From assembly GCA_035222895.1 (NCBI GenBank), contig JAVYIG010001047.1, positions 186,001-250,000 on the forward strand: a stretch of DNA of 64,000 nucleotides, in the 5' to 3' direction. This DNA is from Strongylocentrotus droebachiensis (Eukaryota > Echinodermata > Echinoidea > Camarodonta > Strongylocentrotidae). Shown here one piece after another: positions 11,126 through 21,476 of the stretch. Positions within the stretch are counted from its first letter, which is position 1, and each line of letters starts with the position of its first letter. The position numbers and the translations under genes were made by a program. The notes under the pieces are model-generated. The model saw only the letters and a program-made list of their open reading frames with translations, was not told the DNA's origin and searched no databases.

Positions 11126-13465
11126 GTTGAAATAGTTGAAATAGTTGAAATATTTATTGGTTACTGAATCATCATAGGTTATAACAATAATGTGACAATG
11201 TCTTTACATGAGTATAAAACATAAGTTAAATTACATTTCCACATTCAGTAAATCATAGATACATACGCTCGAAGAGGTGATGATACAGAAGGGCTACAGC
11301 CTAAGCGTGACAGCTTGATACGCTTGCAGCCCAGAAACATTTAAAATCATAACGATTGTAAAGTAAAGTAAATTACAAAACATAATTGGGGGAAAATAAC
11401 AAAAAATAAACAGTGACTTGCAACCAAAACAAAAAAAAATGGGATAGAGGGTGCATGGGAGGGGGATTTTCCTGCTATATCAAGGAAATGCTGACAAACA
11501 TATATGATATCATGTGTTAATTTAAGAGATTTGTCAATATTTGCTCAATAAAATTGATTTCACACTTTTCTTGAAAGTATATACTGACTTCAAGTTACGG
11601 ATGTCAACGGACAGTGAGTTCCAAATATCCGGACCAGAATGTCTTATAGATTTCATAGCCATTGTTGTTTTAGGATTACATAAATGGTATTTATTTGATT
11701 GTCTGGTTGGGTATGTATGAATATTTCTATTCAAACAAAACATTGGTGGGAAGTGGGAAGGTAGGGAATCATTATGTAGACGGAACATGAACAGTGCTTT
11801 TTGTAAAAAGTTAATATCAGTTACTTTCAGAGTTTTTAACCTCGCGAATAGGGGATCAGTGTGATCGCGATATCCAGCATTGGTACACACACGAATCGCT
11901 TTCTTTTGTAAAAGTAGCATTTTATCAGTATATACTTTGAGTCTGCCCACAGTATATTGCAATAAGACATGTAAGGACGAATCAAGGAATTGTATAACAT
12001 ATATAGAATATTCAAAGGCACATAATGTTTTAACTTATACAGTAAACCAACAGTGCGTGACACTCTCTTTGAAACGTAATGTACATGATCACTCCATTTC
12101 AGATTTTCATTGATGATAGTTCCAAGAAATTTAGTATTTTGTTTTTTCTCCAAATATTCACCATCCAAGACTATTTCAGGTATAGGCTAATCAGTTGCAT
12201 TTTTCCTGCTTTGAAAATGGATATAATTAGTTTTTTTCAGATTCAGAGACAATTTGTTGCTCCTAAACCACAAAGACAGCTTAGGTAGCTCGGTGTTCAG
12301 AATTCTCTGAAGTGATCGAAAATCGGAATTGGAGCAAAACACATTAGTATCATCAGCAAATATAATATATTGTAATGATGTAGTTGAGTTCGAGATATCA
12401 TTAACATACAGTAGAAACAATAAAGGACCGAGTGTCGATCCTTGTGGGACACCACATTTCATAGGCAATAATGATGAATCTACAGATTCGTAGCTTACAT
12501 ATTGCTTTCTACCTGACAAATAATCATTAAACCAGTCAAGAGCAACTCCTCTTACTCCGTAATAATGAAGTTTGCTTGATAGTACCTTGTGATCAAGAGT
12601 GTCAAATGCTTTGCTTAAGTCCATGAATACACCAATAACGTGCTTTCGAGACGCCAAAGCATTCGAAACCTTATCATATAATTGTGCAAGGGCTAAATCG
12701 GTTGAGTGGTATTTCCTGAAACCATATTGATCCTGATTCAGTAAGTCATTTTCTGTTAGAAAACAATATAGCCTATTGTATATAAGTCTTTCCAATACTT
12801 TGGACAAACTCGAGAGAATAGAAACAGGGCGATAGTTTGAGACTTGGGAAGAGTCATCCTTTTTGTATATCGGAACAACCTTAGCAATCTTAAATGCTTC
12901 TGGAAATGTACCTGTCGTCAGAGAGAGATTAAAAATATGCACTAGTGGGGTTATTATATTTCCTATAACTTGTTTCAAAAGATATGTGCTTATCCCATCA
13001 TGACCGTTAGCATAGCTTATTTTAAGAGAACGTGCAATATTCAAGATTTCAATCAAGTTTGTTGGTTTGAGAAATAACGACTTGTTGCAGGGAGTTTGAA
13101 GAAATTGTGAGAAGTCGACTCCGTTCGAAGCTATTGTATTGGCCTGATTGGGGCCAACCCCAACAAAGTAAGCATTGAAGCAATTTGCTATTTCTTTTGA
13201 ATCAACCATTGTATTATTATCTTTGGTAATATGACACTTTGATTTACTCTTTTGTTTTTTGAGGGCTTGATTGATCACATTCCACGTTGATGATGCATTT
13301 CCATTTGCATTTTCAAACTGCTTGGCAAAATACATTTGTCGAGACTGTCTAACAATGGTGGTTAGTTTGTTCCTATATGATTTGTAATTATTCAAGCTTT
13401 CCTCTCCTGGGTGTCGAAGACTATATTTATATAATCTATTCCGTTTTTTAATATAGCAAAAGATA
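11126..13465 (-). mobile_element. 5'-truncated non-LTR retrotransposon (RT ORF with one stop, one frameshift)
   Basis: Reading on the minus strand from about 13465, the frame opens with a linker (KKRNRLYKYSLRHPGEES) and runs through reverse-transcriptase blocks: VVPIYKK, SNYRPVSIL, VFMDLSKAFDTLDH, GVPQGSTLGPLLF and FADDTNVF, so both catalytic aspartate sites are present. A single TAG at 12187-12189 interrupts the same frame, which continues to about 11940. A frameshift there leads into the C-terminal part (LLLQKKAIRVC ... GPDIWNSL ... YTFKKSVKS) ending at 11534. The endonuclease domain is missing, as expected of 5' truncation. The 3' end abuts R2 and finishes in short repeats of TTTCAACTA. 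The blocks fit the CR1/L2/Jockey group; exact clade not determined. Broken, so not mobile by itself. Confidence 0.85.
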
Positions 13466-13680
13466 CCTTAATGAGAGATCATAACGGATAACAATGATCT
13501 TTCACAAAGGCTTATGACCAGCAAAATATCGACAAGGTTTAGCGGCGTTCCCAGGGCTTTGTGGAGGTGGGGTGGGGGAGGGTAATAGTTTGCAGGCACA
13601 AACCATTGTCAGTCGCTGTGCTTAACATAGTCTGCACTGTGAGACTAGGCTGACAGCGTACGGCATAGACTCTGTCAATA

Positions 13681-13793
13681 AGGTTTTTTAGATTTGTGTG
13701 GACTGATACGTGTGACGTCCATTCAAGGCAGTGCATTAAAAGGACGTCGATCGTGGCAATCCACGTTGTCGTTGTGCAAATCTAAAAGTCCCC
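13681..13793. mobile_element. MITE family M-GGGAC, copy 3
   Basis: Left end is decayed (TTTTTTAGATTTGTGTGG), right end is GTGCAAATCTAAAAGTCCC. The interior matches the copy at 24264-24375 closely, including GTGACGTCCATTCAAGGCAG and AAAAGGACGTCGATCGT. Confidence 0.7.
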
Positions 13794-13985
13794 ATTTAGC
13801 TGCGCCGGAGACTGCAACAGACAATCAGAACTAGGCTATACTCAACGCTTAAGGAATTGTTGTAAAGTGTCAAATAAGAGTCTTGTGACTGCGGAGTAGG
13901 GAGATGGGGTTGAGAAAAACTAAAAGATCTTGTCTTAATAATAAGGACATCCATATTGGTTACCGCCTTTTGCGTTTGTAAGTCC

Positions 13986-14119
13986 GGGGCCTCGTCTTGT
14001 AAAGAGTTGCGATTGCTCAGAATCGATCGCAGGTTTGCAGCCTTCTATATCTTATGAAGGCCCACATAGTTGCGATTGATATCAATCTCGATTAATCGCA
14101 ACTATCTATATGACGGGGC
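13986..14119. mobile_element. Small foldback element
   Basis: GGGGCCTCGTCTTGTAAAGA pairs loosely with TATATGACGGGGCGC, and AGTTGCGATTG pairs with AATCGCAACT. It contains a run of near-palindromic AATCGATCGC-type words. No coding. Confidence 0.55.
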
Positions 14120-14229
14120 GCTGGTTTGTGGAGGAGTTATTCCACCCGAAAAGGACTATTTTGGCAAGAAAATGGGAGGTTTCCAAGGCAGAAATGACAT
14201 CTCTAAATTCTAAGACAAAAACTCATATA

Positions 14230-14889
14230 CAGTGCGTCCCAGAAAAAACGAAACCGAGAAGTATCGATGTTTTATCATAACTTAATCACAACCATATTTA
14301 ATGAATGATACATATTTGGAAAGCTTAGAGTCTCCTCTTACATTTTCATAATTTTAACAAACGAATTCGTTTTCACTGGGTGCCTGCCGTAGCAAAAAGC
14401 AGATTTCACAAAAGACTTAACTCCGTTTCGTTGACAATCAGCCATGCATGAAGACTCTCGGCTACGGCTGATTGTCAACGAAACGGAGTTAAGTCTTTTG
14501 TTAATTTCGTTTATTGATACGGCAGGCAGCCAGTGAAAACGAATTCGTTTAATAAAATTATGGAAATACAAGCACTACTTTAAACAAACAGAACTTTGTC
14601 ATTCCTCGCTCATTTTTCCTGATTGAGGTGTCATATGAAAGGGCAGAAACTCAACTTTCTAGAAATGTGAATTTTTCTTCGAAATTCAGATACCGCCCGC
14701 CAAATGTCTTTTTGGTTTCCTTCCTTCAAATTGCTTTTAATCACTCATGCGTACAAAATGCATCACATGAGTAGCATCAACCGAAAGAGGAGACTCTAAG
14801 CTTTCCAAATATGTATCATTCATTAATTATGGTTGTGATTAAGTTATGATAAAACATCGATACTTCTCGGTTTCGTTTTTTCTGGGACG

Positions 14890-14892
<3 letters not shown>
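14230..14892. mobile_element. Mariner-like long-TIR foldback with a nested palindrome
   Basis: Outer inverted repeats begin CAGTGCGTCCCAGAAAAAAC and extend at least 60 bp to ATAACTTAATCACAACCAT, with a near-perfect reverse complement at 14825-14892. The flank is TA on the left and TATA on the right. A second palindrome (14339-14571) sits asymmetrically inside it: ACGAATTCGTTTTCACTGG pairs with CCAGTGAAAACGAATTCGT and GACTTAACTCCGTTTCGTTG pairs with its complement. No transposase is present. The end sequence recalls mariner-type termini; that link is inference. Confidence 0.8.
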
Positions 14893-14920
<28 letters not shown>

Positions 14921-14921
14921 C
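14893..14921. repeat. (TA)n microsatellite
   Basis: About 28 bases of alternating TA directly against the mariner-like element, consistent with insertion into a TA run. Confidence 0.8.
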
Positions 14922-15831
14922 CGAAGTGTAAATTATCAGTTCACAGCTTGTTCGAATTCCTACTTTCTGGTATATACTTTTTGTATACACTCTATACGTT
15001 TTATGATCATTCTTTGTTTGAAACAAGTCAGGCGGGGGTCAAATTACCCTCTTCCTTCTCCAAAAACACTAAAATATAGGCATCGGCAGATCAACAAGCC
15101 GAGTGCACGCACGTGATTCCGTGCCGCATATAAAAGCATAACAATAATTGATTCATATGTCCATGAAAAAAGGACACAAAAGCGTTATGGTTCAATGCCA
15201 CGGATTGCCGTTTAGTCTTTACGTATGTACTAGTCTGTACTAGTATATAAACTTTGCGATGTCTCCCAATTTTGGCTAGTTTATTCAAGTTGGCTGTTCT
15301 AAACTTTGCTTCTCCGCATCGCATGCATAGACGATGCGGACGATGTTGGGTTTTTCTTGCTTTACTTACAGCTCTCTATCACGTTCGATTTACTATTAAA
15401 CTACGCCTCTGACTCAACGTTCTGTAGCATGCTTGGATACTGCATTAAACGTTACAAACCTCGAACTGTTAAACAAGCAATTGCCACTGTGCTGGAACAT
15501 TGAAGTGTATTTGCTGAAATCGTCAACGGGGAAGGCCAACGTTTTTATAGGATGGTGAAAAGAACGATGACGAGTTCAAGTAGCCGGGTATAATTGTCGG
15601 ACAGGCCCAGGTCCGTTCGAAACCATTAACTTTTTTGGACAAGCCAAAGATACATTTCGTCACTTATCCTGTTTGAAGGAGGGGTGGATGTTGCCACCAT
15701 GCCTCGCACTTTTCTTATACGGAGTAACGCCCCCGCTGTACACAGTTACCCTGGCATGTCAAACGTTGGAGATACATGTGGAGAAGAACCGCTGGGCAAC
15801 ACCGCTTCTGAGGAAGGGCCATTTTTGAACG
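14922..15831. other. No gene seen
   Basis: No supported coding region or clear element. Small near-palindromes occur around 15315-15345 (GCATCGCATGC, GACGATGCGG). Confidence 0.5.
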
Positions 15832-16175
15832 AATCTGGTAAGAATTCAACCCTGCTTTGATGTACCATAATGAGTAACAGTGGCGTATAATGAAAATGAT
15901 GATGACGATTATGGTAATGATATTGATAATAATCATAATAATAATAACAATGATGAATTGATAATAATAATAGTAATAATATCCACAGCATCAACAACAA
16001 CAACAACAACAACAAGAGTAGTAGTAACGACATCGAATCTGGTAAGAAATGAGCCCTGCTTTGATTTACCATAATGAGTAACAGTGGCGTTTAATGAAAA
16101 TGATGATGACGGTTATGATAAAGATATTGATAATAATCATAATAATAATAATAATGATGATGCGATAACGATAAT
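15832..16175. repeat. Tandem duplication of about 204 bp with AAT/AAC runs
   Basis: GAATCTGGTAAGAA...CCCTGCTTTGAT...ACCATAATGAGTAACAGTGGCG occurs at 15832 and again at 16036, each time followed by AATGATGATGAC and an (AAT)n tract. Expansion of trinucleotide runs explains the lengths. Confidence 0.75.
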
Positions 16176-16179
16176 AGTA

Positions 16180-16375
16180 CCCTTTAGTAGAGCAGTGGAC
16201 TCGTAATCCGGCGACGCGGGTTCGAAACCAAGTCGATGCGCTAGTGCCCTTTGGTAAGGCATTAATCCTCATTACCAGGTCTCTCGGAGAAGACCTAAAG
16301 CTGTCGGTCCTCTGGTTGCTTACTTACAAGCATTTATGCTTTCTTAGCAGTCAGGTAGAATAACCATCACTAAAA
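16180..16375 (+). mobile_element. tRNA-derived SINE
   Basis: The head has a tRNA-like A box (AGTAGAGCAGTGGACTCG) and a B box (GGGTTCGAAAC) about 30 bases apart, the arrangement of an internal RNA polymerase III promoter. A body follows (CCCTTTGGTAAGGCATTAATC ... CTGTCGGTCCTCTGGTTGC). Its second half recurs, 5'-truncated, from 19999 at the start of duplication copy B. Confidence 0.65.
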
Positions 16376-16872
16376 AATGATACCCACAGCAACAACAACA
16401 ACAACAACAACAGAAGTAACAAAAACAAGTAATCATGATAGTCAGGGTGGCCACATCAATATCAACAGTGCTCTTCAAGATGGCCCTGCAATTTTAATTA
16501 CCACATCACTTAATATGGAACATCTTACGTTTGGAGCTGAAAACTACAATATCATTTGAGAGTGTGAAGTCCGAGTTGAATAATACCTTTTCCAGAATGC
16601 TAGACACGAGGAAATGCCACTTGTTGGGCTATTATTTCTTTTCTATGTTCCTTGTGCGTCTCGGAATAGAAACTCTAGATAGATGGCATAATACAAATGC
16701 CTAATATTATTTTTAGTATTATTATTCTCATTTATGATCATTATTATTAGTTATATTATTATTATTGTCATTATCATTGGATTATCATTATCAGTATTAT
16801 CAATAAAATACCTCGGTGTTCCCAACCCACCCTATCTAGATAACGGTTGTGGTGGTGTACCACTCCCATCTG

Positions 16873-17012
16873 GGGGGCGTTTCACAGAACTTGTCATCAG
16901 TGACAAATTTTTGTTATAAGCTACTGAAATCCTTGCTCCTGATTGGTTATCAGCAGATTTGTCACTGATTTTTGTCATTTGTTATCGAAAAAAGGCTTTG
17001 TGAAACGGGCCC
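16873..17012. mobile_element. MITE1, insertion polymorphic between duplicates
   Basis: GGGGGCGTTTCACAGAACTT to AAGGCTTTGTGAAACGGGCCC, with inner CATCAGTGACAAATTT. Duplicate B at about 20569-20575 has CCGTCTGATCC where copy A has CATCTG-element-TGATCC, so the target duplication is two bases, TG. Confidence 0.8.
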
Positions 17013-17135
17013 TGATCCTTATATCGATGTGTCCTGGTACCTTCTCCCAGCTCGGAGGGTGGTTGGTTGCAACATCTTCCCACAAATCTCTGTATCTGAA
17101 AATTCAGTACACTATCGCATTGTAATTCCACCCCT

Positions 17136-17386
17136 GGGGGGTGTTTCATAAAGATCCTAAGTTGAACGTTTCTCTAAGTTGGACTTAAAAATCATGGAAG
17201 GCCGTTTATTTTTATTTTCTGTTTTAAAGGAGATTTCATGTTCTTGATGTGAAATTTATGTAAAGTCTAAATTACTCGAATTTTTGCTTTTGAAAACATT
17301 TTATTTTAAGGATACAAATGGCTCACCATAATATTTAAGTCCACCTTAGAGTTAAGTTCGACTTAGGAGCATTGTGAAACAACACC
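17136..17386. mobile_element. MITE2, copy A
   Basis: Begins GGGGGGTGTTTCATAAAGATCCTAAGTTGAAC and ends GTTCGACTTAGGAGCATTGTGAAACAACACC as inverted arms. It is present at the matching place in copy B (20695-21003), so it inserted before the duplication. The copy A version has lost about 60 bp of interior. Confidence 0.8.
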
Positions 17387-18672
17387 AGGTCTTTATGCTC
17401 TCCTCCCAATTGGTTTTCGGTTCCCCCTTCGGTTTAGTATCTTCTACTTGTCCTTCAAACAAGCATCTTCAAGAGACGCTGATGTCTTTTAATATGACCA
17501 ACATATTTCGCCTTTCTTTATTTAGCTATTCCTATAAGGATATTGCGTTTACGCCCAGCCATATGCAATATTTCCTTGTTTTTTCAAACTCTCCATGATA
17601 TTTTCATCATTCTCCTGTACACTCATATTTCATATGAAAGGCCTATGCTTTTTTCCCGTTGGACAATTGATAATCGAGGGAAAGTCAGCACAACTTGTGT
17701 TGTGTTTATGCGGGACCTGGAGCGGCGCTGTCCACACACACCTTGCGTTGTGTATGCAGATATGATTCTCCTATTCGGTAGTTTCTGTATACGCCATACA
17801 GTTCGTGTGATTTTTGTTCAATTTGTCGAGAAAAAAAGAAGAATATTTTTGTGGCTAGGCAAAACCTCCATATAGTCTGCCATTCCATTGAACAACATGT
17901 TTTTCTTAAAACGTATATATATTTTGTTGTATTGTTTTCAATCAACTTATGTACGGGATTATCAAGACAAAATAAATTATAATAATACGACAAGAGTTAG
18001 GGAATAAAATGTACATACATAGCCCCAAAACATATGCCACCATCACGTATTAAGTACATAGGCTACATGCATGAAAACAAGGTCTCACATAACGAAATCA
18101 CAGTAGTATTATTAGCAAAATTTGGGGGAGAAAAAAAGAGATATAAAAGTTTCAATTTTCTTTCCCCGATCTGTGTTGGTAATTCTTGAAAGTGGGTTTT
18201 GTGCCTATTTACTTACATACAATGATGAAATATTTTAAGCAGAAATGATAATGATTATGAATTATAACCCCAAAGACTTTATTTGTTTGTCAAAATGAAA
18301 TTTGGATCATGTTTACTTCGTATAGTAACAGCTAACTTTTGCCACATCGGAGATAGAGATTCGCAGTACCTTCGATTTTTCTTTTAATTCTTTTAATATT
18401 ACAAAAACTTGTCGCCTTTCTTCATTGCACTATTCTGTTTCCTATAAGGACATTTCGTTAACGCCCGACCATATGCGATATTTCTCTGTTAGCTTTCAAG
18501 GACTAACATTGTCAGATTTGCAGTCAAATGCAAAGAATATAAAACAAGTATTACAATGAATATTGACACATGTAACGGTCCATGAATAACCGAAAAAGAA
18601 CCTACCGCTGTGCATTGAATAAGAATAATATAAATGTTGTTGGATGTTCGTGTCCAATGCGGCTTACTTTAA

Positions 18673-19200
18673 AGGTACTATGTCCCATTTGCAGGCCAAC
18701 AAAAATGAAATGGTTAAATTCCAACGGCATTTGAGAAATAATACTAATTTAGAACTTCCCTAAAAAAAAAGGGAGCTTGAAAATGTCTTTAAGTAGGAAA
18801 ATAACGACTATTAGTTGTGAAATCGACTTAAGTGCTATAGAACCAGTCAGTAATAATCTGATTTTCAGACCATTGTACCGAATAGACGTTTTATGCTGCA
18901 CAAAGATTCAATCAGTTAAATTTTGGCCATTACAAGAAGTGAGTTATTGATGTAGACAAATGCTCATGTACCCTTTACAGCTCGTTTTATATATGTTATT
19001 ACCAAAGAAAAAAAAAGCCAGTCAGTCACTCAATATTGTCTGACAGTGAAGTCTAGCAAGTAAACGAGTTTCCTGGCATAATTTGAATATTAGGACGATG
19101 CTAACGTTTAAATGTCACAGATAGGACATACATGACATATTCATAGTTCCTGCAAAGTTCTACAGAATTTGATGTTGGCTGGAAAAGGGACATAGTAACA
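18673..19200. mobile_element. TTAA-I element, copy 1
   Basis: 528 bp beginning AGGTACTATGTCCCATTTGC and ending GCTGGAAAAGGGACATAGTA. It splits TTAAGTTGTTTACATTCC, which is intact at 22694 in copy B. TTAA is on the left and a mutated CTAA on the right. No long coding frame. TTAA targeting points to the piggyBac or Kolobok superfamilies. Confidence 0.85.
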
Positions 19201-19445
19201 CTAAGTTGTTTACATTCCTCTTTCGTTTTTTGAATAAATCCATGTACAGTCAAGATTATGCTGCCTTAAAAACATGTATAGATTTATGTAAATAATATTA
19301 TGAAATGTAGTTATTTTTGTTTGTATATTTTGTACTATACCGTACGTTTACATGTTCCCTGTTATTCAGTTATTGCATTTTAAAAAATGCAGAAATAAAA
19401 TAAAATCTAAATCAAATAATTAACTTATCTGCCTATACTCCTGCC

Positions 19446-19998
19446 TTCAGGTTCCCCCCTCTCGCGCGATGCACGGAAGCTTTTTTTTCATTTAATCATG
19501 AGAGAAAGAAGACGATTCGTTGTACTGTTCTCGAAAATAATCCTCATCGGAATTTAGTTCCGCCTCCATCCCGCGCGAAGCGCGGAAGCTTTTACGTTTC
19601 ATTAAGCCATTAAAGCTTCGTATTACCGTTCTCGTCTGAATTTAGGTTCCCCCCTCCCGCGCAAAGCGCGGAAGCTTTTAAATTTCCTTAAATCATTAGA
19701 GAAAGAAGACGATTCGTTGTACCGTTTTCGAAAATAATCCTCGTCTGAATTTTGATTCTCCCTCCCCCCCCCTCCTCCCGCGCGAAGCGCGGAACCTTTG
19801 ACGTTTCATTAAACTATTAAAGAAAGACGACGATTCGTCGTACAGTTCGCGACTCTTAATCCTCGCCTGGATTCAGGTTCCCCCCTCTCGCGCGATGCGC
19901 GAAAGCTTTTATTTTTCATTTAATCATTAGAGAAAGAAGACGATTCGTTGTACTGTTCTCAAAAATAATCCTCATCGGAATTTAGTTCCCCCTCCATC
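19446..19998. repeat. GC-palindromic minisatellite, about 5 units of 90-125 bp
   Basis: Each unit has GGTTCCCCCCTC, a self-complementary core of the CGCGCGAAGCGCG type, then AAGCTTTT, CATTTAATCATTAGAGAAAGAAGACGATTCG and TGTACTGTTCTCGAAAATAATCCTC. Unit starts are near 19449, 19558, 19646, 19760 and 19876. It lies exactly between the two segmental-duplication copies. Confidence 0.8.
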
Positions 19999-20694
19999 CA
20001 AGCCGTCGGTCCTCTGGTTGCATACTAACCTGCATTTATGATTTCTTAGCACTCAGGGAAAATAAACATCACCCCCCAAAAAATGATATACATAACAACA
20101 CCAACAACAGTAGTAACAAAATCAAGTAATCCTGATAGTCCAGGACGGTGGCCACTTCAGTATCAACATTGCTCTTCAAGAGGGCCCTGCAATTTTGATT
20201 ACCACATCACTTTAAATGGAACATCTTACGTTTGGAGTTGAAAACTACAATATCATTAGAGAGTTTGAAGTCCGAGTTGAATAATACCTTTTCCAGAATG
20301 CTTGACACGAGGAAATGCCACTTGTTGGGCTCTTATTTCGTTTTTATGTTCCTTGTGCGTCTCGGAATAGAAACTCTAGATTGATGGCACAATACAAATG
20401 CCTAATATTATTTTTAGTATAAGCATTCTCATTTATTATAATTATTATTAGTTTTATTATTATTATTGTCATTATTATTGGTTTATCATTATCAGTATTA
20501 TCAATAACATCCCTCAGTGTTCCCAACCCACCCTACCTAGCTAACGGTTGTGGTGGCGTACCTCTCCCGTCTGATCCATGTATCAATCTGTCCTGGTACA
20601 ATCACCCAGCTCGGAGGGTAGTTGGTGGCAACATTTCCCCACACATCTCTGTATCTGAAAATTCAGTACACTATCGCATTGTAATTCCACCCCT

Positions 20695-21003
20695 GGGGGG
20701 TGTTTCACAAAGATCCTAAGTTGAACTTATCTCTAAGTTGGACTTAAAAATCAGGGAAAGCCGTTAGCATCTTTGAAAATATTTTGTGATAGTTATTTTA
20801 TGAGGCATAAAATGTTGATTCAAATCATTCATATTTTCTATAAACAAGGATATTAATCTTCTTGATGTGGAATTTATGAAAAGTCTAAAATACTTGAATT
20901 TTTGCTTTTGAATATATTTTATTTTAAGGATACAAATGGCTCACCATAATATTTAAGTACAACTTAGAGTTAAGTTCGACTTAGGATCTTTGTGAAACAA
21001 CCC
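20695..21003. mobile_element. MITE2, copy B
   Basis: GGGGGGTGTTTCACAAAGATCCTAAG at the left and CTTAGGATCTTTGTGAAACAACCCC at the right, about 310 bp. This and the 26219 copy appear to be full length. Confidence 0.85.
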
Positions 21004-21110
21004 CATGTCTTTATGTTCTCCTACCAGTTGGTTTTCGACTCCCCCTTCGGTTTAAGATCCTCTACTTGTCCGTCAAACAAGCATCTTCAAGAGACGCTGA
21101 TGTCTTTTAA

Positions 21111-21476
21111 AGGTGAAGACCAGTATTGGAAACGCCCCAATTTCAAAAAATGAAATGGAAGCTCTCATTACCAATCATGTGAAAGAATATGTTTTGACTA
21201 GTACATGATGATAACAAAATTACCGGGAAACCGCCTACTAATTCATATATTTGGTAAATTTGTTTCTCTCATGGACTGTGAGAGATATAGGGTAGTCCCA
21301 TATACATCTTTCTGTGTATAGTGCTTGTAACTTTACGAAGAATGGGCCAAATTTCTTATCATTTTGATGATTCAAGAACCTTGCAGATGCTAGATGCTAG
21401 ATGATCAACCTTTTCTGATCCATTCCACAACGTTTCTTTCACAATGCAATCGCATGACCATTACTGGTCTTTACCT
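21111..21476. mobile_element. TTAA-II element, copy 1
   Basis: 366 bp with ends AGGTGAAGACCAGTATTGG and ACTGGTCTTTACCT, flanked by TTAA on both sides (21107-21110 and 21477-21480). The duplicate at 17489-17492 has a single TTAA in otherwise matching sequence. No coding frame. Confidence 0.9.

Larger units (their letters stand above)
16298..19445. repeat. Segmental duplication, copy A
   Basis: Colinear with 19999-24178. Landmarks shared in order: GTCGGTCCTCTGGTTGC, CAACAACA run, GGCCACATCAATATCAAC, GTTCCCAACCCACCCTA, CAGCTCGGAGGGT, MITE2, CAAGAGACGCTGATGTC, GTTTCTGTATACGCCATACA, ACATCGGAGATAGAGATTCGC, GTTGTTTACATTCCTC and the GTTATTCAGTTATTGCATTTT end. Copy A alone carries MITE1 (16873-17012) and TTAA-I (18673-19200). 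No host gene is visible in either copy. Confidence 0.85.
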
